In this document: positions 7,737 through 11,254 of the stretch, one piece after another
How positions within the stretch are numbered: the first letter of the stretch is position 1
How the letters are laid out: every line of letters begins with the position of its first letter
Notes under the pieces: model-generated
The model's database searches: none
What the model was told of the DNA's origin: nothing
The model's input: the letters and a program-made list of their open reading frames with translations, nothing else
Position numbers and translations under genes: made by a program
From: Deltaproteobacteria bacterium
GTDB taxonomy: Bacteria; Desulfobacterota; Dissulfuribacteria; Dissulfuribacterales; QOAL01
Length of the DNA: 11,254 nucleotides
Direction: 5' to 3'
Assembly: GCA_027068235.1 (NCBI GenBank)
Contig: JAMOUE010000147.1
Span: 1 to 11,254 of the forward strand

Positions 7737-7773
7737 GGATTCATTTGCGTGATGTGCCTCCGAAAATGAATCC
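7737..7773. repeat. Perfect 10-bp inverted repeat with 17-base spacer
   Basis: GGATTCATTT (7737-7746) is matched exactly by AAATGAATCC (7764-7773). The spacer contains GATGTGCC, which could also pair with GGCATC of the preceding hairpin if one base bulges, so two alternative folds are possible. There is no T-tract afterwards, so it is not a simple terminator. It could be a protein-binding operator, a structured leader RNA or a relic of a mobile-element end. Confidence 0.7.
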
Positions 7774-8124
7774 AGCATACATTAGTGAAAACTTAATGAT
7801 CAAAGTTACATGCATTAAATCAATAGTTTTTAAATTAGTAAAGGATCTCCTAATTGAAATAGAATTTTAGGGAAAATTGCTTAAATCGTATATTTCTAAA
7901 CCAAATCTCATTGTATAAAAATATCCTTAGTTTAGCTTTTCATTTGTGTTTGAGGAATGAAATCAGGGCTTATTAGTTTGATAGGGATGATTTTGTCTTT
8001 AGTCAAAATGAGAAAGTTTCCACCATAGCTGTGCGAAAATGATGAAGGTCTGTTTTTTAAACTAATGGAATTTTTAAGTATTATGTATAGCATATCTTAT
8101 TTTTATTGCTGTAAACAGAATTTT

Positions 8125-8130
8125 GAGAGG
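8125..8130 (+). promoter_or_regulatory. Candidate ribosome binding site of the giant surface-protein gene
   Basis: GAGAGG lies 10 bases before the ATG at 8141. A second purine run, GAGG at 8135-8138, is only two bases from the ATG and probably too close. An in-frame TTG at 8123 would overlap this site, so ATG 8141 is preferred. Confidence 0.45.
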
Positions 8131-8140
8131 TAAAGAGGAT

Positions 8141-8242
8141 ATGAAACAAGGGAGAGGGGATTTTGTTAGAGTATTGTTGGGTTTGTTTTTGCTAGTTTTG
8201 ACATTCATCGTTATTCCTTTTATCAGTTCTGCTGCATTAGCT
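8141..8242 (+). other. Predicted Sec signal peptide (residues 1-34)
   Basis: A basic N-region with K2, R5 and R10 is followed by an unusually long hydrophobic stretch (VLLGLFLLVLTFIVIPFISS) and the cleavage-type sequence AALA before TDTDNDG. There is no cysteine near the cut, so a lipoprotein is unlikely. The mature protein would begin directly with a calcium-binding TSP3 motif. Confidence 0.75.
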
Positions 8243-11200
8243 ACAGATACAGATAATGATGGTGTTACCGATGCCAACGATCTTGATGATGATAATGATG
8301 GGATACCTGATGATGTTGAGGGATGTGGTCCTCTGGTAAACGCTAATAAATTCGGTTTTGACGAAAAGTTATTTGTGATAGCCTATCACGGTCTAATTGC
8401 CAAGACATCTGACGGTTACGCAGTCTGGGGCGGAAGTTCTGCGCCAGACGGTGACAACCCTCAAGCTACTCCCACGGCCATCACTTCGGCCAACGGGTAC
8501 GCTTATACCGGGACCATCAAGGACGTCACCTTGGCTGCGGCCGGCGACAAGGAAAGTGACCAGTATTTTATCTTGACTACAGATGGTTTGTACACATGGG
8601 GTCACGTTGAGAAATTGAGCAGACCCACAACGTTGCACCTAGATATGTATGATCCTGCTAAATTAGGAGATTCTAATCCAACACATGTTGCATTTCACCA
8701 GCTTGGTGAGGGCAATAGCACGCCTGCCTTGCCAGTTCCAGTGTCGGAAATCAAAAGCATTGAAGCCACCTCGGAGCGGTTGGCCTTGTTGACCAACAAT
8801 GGGGAAGTTTGGGTTGCGGGATATGGTAAAGGTGATTCTACCGCTCCTGGGCGGGAACATCTGCAGGGAGAAATTTATGCCGACAACTCGACGAGCGACG
8901 ATAAGAAATGGCATCATGTCCAGACCGGCCCTACTCCGAGTGGAGGTCAGCCCCAGTATCTTTCGGGCATTGTGCAGATTAAACTGGCCCCAGGCAACGC
9001 TATGGCCCTGGATAATCAGGGACGGTTTTGGACTTGGGGTGTAGGCACGAATACAGGTAATGATCCAGCGCCTGTAAACCGCCGATATCCCACCCAGATG
9101 ACCATGCCTGCAGGCGTAGATGTGGTGCAGTTCGAAATCACAGCGAGAAATTATTCATATAACGGTGATGATGGCCATGCCTCAGGCACAACTGCATCAA
9201 ACATCAACCGAAACGCTTCCTATTTTGTCCTGGGCAGCAATGGTAAAGTTTACGTTCTTGGACAGAATGCGGAGATGATTTTGGGCCTTAATAAAACAGA
9301 CGTTACATATTATCAATCCACCTGGACGCCGATGCTCAAGGACAATGGCAACGGCGGTGCCATTGAAGTGACCGATGCGCGCTTCATCAGTATTTCGCAC
9401 CACTCCGCATATACCATTTCCGGCGCTCTCATCACCGCAGATGGCACCCTCTATGAATGGGGTTCCAATGATGAGTACAAAGTTGGTGGTGATCCTAATA
9501 AGCAGTTTATACCGGTGCCAAGCATCCCTTGTGGTTTTACGCAGGGGACAGACAAGGCCGTGTACGTGGCTGTGGGTGGCCACCTCACCCCCTACTTTGG
9601 TGCGGATGGCAAGTATTATAACGTTGGGCACAAAAAAGAAGGCGGTTTCGGCGATGGAGATACTAGCAGTACGAGTATCAAGTGCTACACTCCAAACCCT
9701 CAGATTCCATCAGACCTTGTAGTGAGCCAGCTGGGCACTGTAGTGGATACAGACGGCGACGGATGTCCCAATTGCCGTGATTTGGACTCAGACAATGATG
9801 GCATTAGTGATTTGGTTGAAAGTGGTCAAAATGCATCTACAGTGGATACTAATAACAATGGAGTACTAGATAGCACCACTGATAATGATAATGACGGTTT
9901 GATGGCGCCCGCTGATGCTGATGATAGCAATGCTACCTCTGCAGGTAGTGTAACGCCTGTGGATACCGATAGTGATAGTATTAGTAACTATAAGGACTTG
10001 GACAGTGACGGAGACGGTATCCCTGACGTAGTGGAGGGTCAGTCTACCAATGGCTATCAAGGTAACGATGGTGACGTTTCTGATGACGTTGTTAATTGTG
10101 TTCCACCTTATGGATTGGTGAAACCTCAAGATACCGATAGTGACGGTATGCCAGATTATGTAGATACGGATGCTGATAACGATAATATGACCGATGTAAC
10201 CGAAAGTGGGTTGACGTTATTGGGTACAGATGACGATGGCGATGGAATTGATGATGCTATTAATGCCTCCTATAAAGACCCTGACGGAAAAATTAACAAT
10301 CCGTTGGCTGATCTACAAAATAACGATTCGGATACCAGTGAGGCTGATTATCGTTCTGTACCTAATAGGCCTCCTACAGCTACTGATAATATTTATACTA
10401 CCTCCGAAGATACTCCTGTTAGTGGCAATATAATTAGTGATGATACGGGTAGTGGAAGCGATAGCGATCCAGATGGAGATAATTTAACTGTTACTGAGTT
10501 TAGTATTGATGGAACAACGTATACTCCAGGAACTACCGCGCATTTGCCAGAAGGAGATTTGACCATCAAGAGTGATGGAACATTAAGCTTTACTCCAGCG
10601 GCTAACTATCACGGTACATTGCCAGAAGCTATTACTTATACCATCTCTGATGGTAATGGAGGAACAGATACGGCAAATATTGATATTACAGTAACTGGAG
10701 TTAATGATCCCCCAGTAGCCACTGATAATATTTATACAACTCCAGAAGATACTCAGGTAAGTGGCAATATTATAAGTGGTGATACTGGTAATGGTACTGA
10801 TAGTGATCCAGATAGTGATAGTTTGACAGTAACGCAGTTTATAGTTGATGGAACGACTTACAATGCAGGAGATACAGCGCATTTGCCAGAAGGAGATTTG
10901 ACCATCAAGAGTGATGGGACCTTAACCTTTACTCCAGCTCCTAATTATAATGGTACCTTGCCCGAGACTATTACCTATACCATCTCCGATGGTAATGGAG
11001 GAACAGCTACAGCAGAGATAGACATTACAGTAGGTCCTACAAATGATCCTCCAGTAGCTACAGATGATGTTTATACAACTCCCGAAGATACTCCCGTTAG
11101 TGGTAATATAATTAGTGGTGATACTGGCAATGGCAGTGATAGTGATCCCGATGGAGATAGTTTGGTAGTAACGCAGTTTATAGTTGATGGAACGACTTAC

Positions 11201-11254
11201 AATGCAGGAGATACAGCGCATTTGCCAGAAGGAGATTTGACCATCAAGAGTGAT
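8141..11254 (+). CDS. Giant exported surface protein/adhesin: TSP3 + RCC1-like propeller + cadherin-like repeats (3' end beyond window)
   Basis: The frame is open from the ATG at 8141 to the last base, 1,038 codons without a stop, so the protein is larger still. Residues 1-34 look like a Sec signal peptide: basic start MKQGRGDFVR, long hydrophobic core, and a likely cut after ALA (34). Residues 36-63 hold two TSP3 calcium motifs (DTDNDGVTD, DDDNDGIPD). Residues ~64-535 carry seven copies of an RCC1-type xDGxxYxWG motif, listed in a separate entry. Residues 536-740 hold about nine more TSP3 motifs (DTDGDG, DSDNDGISD, DSDGDGIPD and similar). From residue 742 a 113-residue cadherin/Big-like repeat begins (PPVATDNIYTT, DSDPDGDSL, DGTLTFTP, TYTISDGNGGT). 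Six cysteines are visible: 62, 464, 515, 542, 545 and 653. Acidic Asp-rich composition fits calcium-stiffened extracellular stalks. The family suggests adhesion or matrix binding. Secretion route and ligand cannot be judged without the C-terminus. The upstream phosphate genes are probably unrelated. Confidence 0.9.
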   Translation, partial: MKQGRGDFVRVLLGLFLLVLTFIVIPFISSAALATDTDNDGVTDANDLDDDNDGIPDDVEGCGPLVNANKFGFDEKLFVIAYHGLIAKTSDGYAVWGGSSAPDGDNPQATPTAITSANGYAYTGTIKDVTLAAAGDKESDQYFILTTDGLYTWGHVEKLSRPTTLHLDMYDPAKLGDSNPTHVAFHQLGEGNSTPALPVPVSEIKSIEATSERLALLTNNGEVWVAGYGKGDSTAPGREHLQGEIYADNSTSDDKKWHHVQTGPTPSGGQPQYLSGIVQIKLAPGNAMALDNQGRFWTWGVGTNTGNDPAPVNRRYPTQMTMPAGVDVVQFEITARNYSYNGDDGHASGTTASNINRNASYFVLGSNGKVYVLGQNAEMILGLNKTDVTYYQSTWTPMLKDNGNGGAIEVTDARFISISHHSAYTISGALITADGTLYEWGSNDEYKVGGDPNKQFIPVPSIPCGFTQGTDKAVYVAVGGHLTPYFGADGKYYNVGHKKEGGFGDGDTSSTSIKCYTPNPQIPSDLVVSQLGTVVDTDGDGCPNCRDLDSDNDGISDLVESGQNASTVDTNNNGVLDSTTDNDNDGLMAPADADDSNATSAGSVTPVDTDSDSISNYKDLDSDGDGIPDVVEGQSTNGYQGNDGDVSDDVVNCVPPYGLVKPQDTDSDGMPDYVDTDADNDNMTDVTESGLTLLGTDDDGDGIDDAINASYKDPDGKINNPLADLQNNDSDTSEADYRSVPNRPPTATDNIYTTSEDTPVSGNIISDDTGSGSDSDPDGDNLTVTEFSIDGTTYTPGTTAHLPEGDLTIKSDGTLSFTPAANYHGTLPEAITYTISDGNGGTDTANIDITVTGVNDPPVATDNIYTTPEDTQVSGNIISGDTGNGTDSDPDSDSLTVTQFIVDGTTYNAGDTAHLPEGDLTIKSDGTLTFTPAPNYNGTLPETITYTISDGNGGTATAEIDITVGPTNDPPVATDDVYTTPEDTPVSGNIISGDTGNGSDSDPDGDSLVVTQFIVDGTTYNAGDTAHLPEGDLTIKSD
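8402..9631 (+). other. Predicted seven-bladed RCC1-like beta-propeller domain
   Basis: Seven blade motifs of the form xDGxxYxWG recur: SDGYAVWGG (from residue 90), TDGLYTWGH (147), NNGEVWVAG (219), NQGRFWTWG (292), SNGKVYVLG (366), ADGTLYEWG (433) and ADGKYYNVG (488). Each is preceded by a short hydrophobic strand, and most are followed by a glycine-rich turn such as YGKGD or SNDEYKVGGD. Spacing is 55-74 residues, slightly longer than in eukaryotic RCC1 (about 50-60), and seven is the canonical blade number. RCC1-like propellers bind protein or other ligands, so this is the likely recognition head of the protein. The ligand is unknown. Confidence 0.8.
9746..10360 (+). repeat. TSP3 calcium-binding repeat array (residues 536-740)
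   Basis: About nine degenerate DxDxDG(x)xD motifs are spaced by short linkers, for example DTDGDGCPN, DSDNDGISD, DNDNDGLMA, DSDGDGIPD, DTDSDGMPD and DDDGDGIDD. Thrombospondin type 3 motifs bind calcium and form stiff linkers in exported proteins. The same motif class also precedes the propeller at residues 36-56. The CPNC pair (C542, C545) falls in the first motif after the propeller. Confidence 0.85.
10364..10702 (+). repeat. Cadherin/Big-like repeat unit 1 (339 bp, 113 aa)
   Basis: Begins at N742 (NRPPTATDNIYTT) and runs to the next NDPP. It contains the calcium-type stretch SDSDPDGDNL and the core DGTLSFTPAANYHG. It is the most diverged of the visible copies at DNA level, although 41 bases (10538-10578) match unit 2 exactly. 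Confidence 0.9.
10703..11041 (+). repeat. Cadherin/Big-like repeat unit 2 (339 bp, 113 aa)
   Basis: Begins at N855 (NDPPVATDNIYTT). Exactly the same length as unit 1. The part 10829-10915 is identical base for base to 11168-11254 in unit 3, including synonymous positions, which indicates recent duplication or gene conversion. Confidence 0.92.
11042..11254 (+). repeat. Cadherin/Big-like repeat unit 3, cut by window end
   Basis: Begins at N968 (NDPPVATDDVYTT). 213 of an expected 339 bases are present before the window stops. It remains in frame and near-identical to unit 2, so the array very probably continues. Confidence 0.9.

Larger units (their letters stand above)
7419..8140. other. 722-base AT-rich intergenic region without a credible gene
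   Basis: No reading frame on either strand has a ribosome site plus recognisable protein sequence here. The longest forward start, ATG at 7450, gives only 18 codons and has no Shine-Dalgarno. The region contains a TTCC microsatellite, a probable terminator and two inverted repeats (listed separately), with many runs of A and T. The last ~360 bases before the giant surface-protein gene (7780-8140) show no clear hairpin and no convincing consensus promoter by eye. They presumably hold its promoter and a long 5' leader. Confidence 0.7.

Noticed and set aside
7780..8140. Cyclic-di-GMP or other riboswitch before the surface-protein gene
   Set aside because: I looked for the conserved core elements and found none convincing by eye.
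9197..9722. Frames of 144 codons (minus) and 115 codons (plus, 9375-9722) within the propeller region
   Set aside because: They overlap the continuous surface-protein frame, which has a coherent domain structure. They reflect only the higher GC of that segment.
10583..11221. Two same-length minus-strand frames (10583-10882 and 10922-11221, 99 aa each) that look like a duplicated gene pair
   Set aside because: They are exactly 339 bases apart and lie opposite the cadherin-like repeats. They are mirror frames of a repeated coding sequence and have no ribosome sites.
10364..11254. Regular repeats as a possible CRISPR array
   Set aside because: The 339-bp units are in frame, protein-coding and without variable spacers between short repeats.

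Overview
The window is a bacterial chromosomal segment of moderate GC. It joins a biosynthetic/transport block of core-genome type to the first 1,038 codons of a giant surface protein. The gene order leuA-leuC-leuD-leuB-asd, the short LeuD (164 aa) paired with a ~420-aa LeuC, and the subtype of LeuB suggest an anaerobic Desulfobacterota-like (former deltaproteobacterial) organism. That placement is inferred from gene order and protein style, not from a search.

Positions 1-5288 hold five same-strand genes, each with its own Shine-Dalgarno site: leuA (5' end cut by the window), leuC, leuD, leuB and asd. Together they run the committed leucine branch from 2-ketoisovalerate to 2-ketoisocaproate. 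The last gene, asd, makes aspartate semialdehyde for Lys/Met/Thr and, through Thr, Ile. A clear intrinsic terminator at 5304-5329 ends this unit.

Positions 5383-7418 hold a two-gene phosphate unit: a PhoU-like DUF47 protein followed by a PiT/PHO4 phosphate permease.

Positions 7419-8140 are an AT-rich, apparently non-coding stretch of 722 bases. It contains a TTCC tetranucleotide microsatellite (8.75 copies), a likely terminator hairpin and two adjacent perfect inverted repeats.

From 8141 one reading frame stays open to the last base. It encodes a Sec signal peptide, a short thrombospondin-type-3 (TSP3) calcium-binding stretch, a predicted seven-bladed RCC1-like beta-propeller, a long TSP3 array, and the start of an array of 113-residue cadherin/Big-like repeats (339 bp each; two complete and one partial copy visible). 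This looks like a large exported adhesin or surface protein whose C-terminus lies beyond the window. The propeller is GC-richer than the repeats around it, and TSP3 motifs flank it on both sides, which suggests a module inserted into a TSP3 array. It is the most unusual item in the window.
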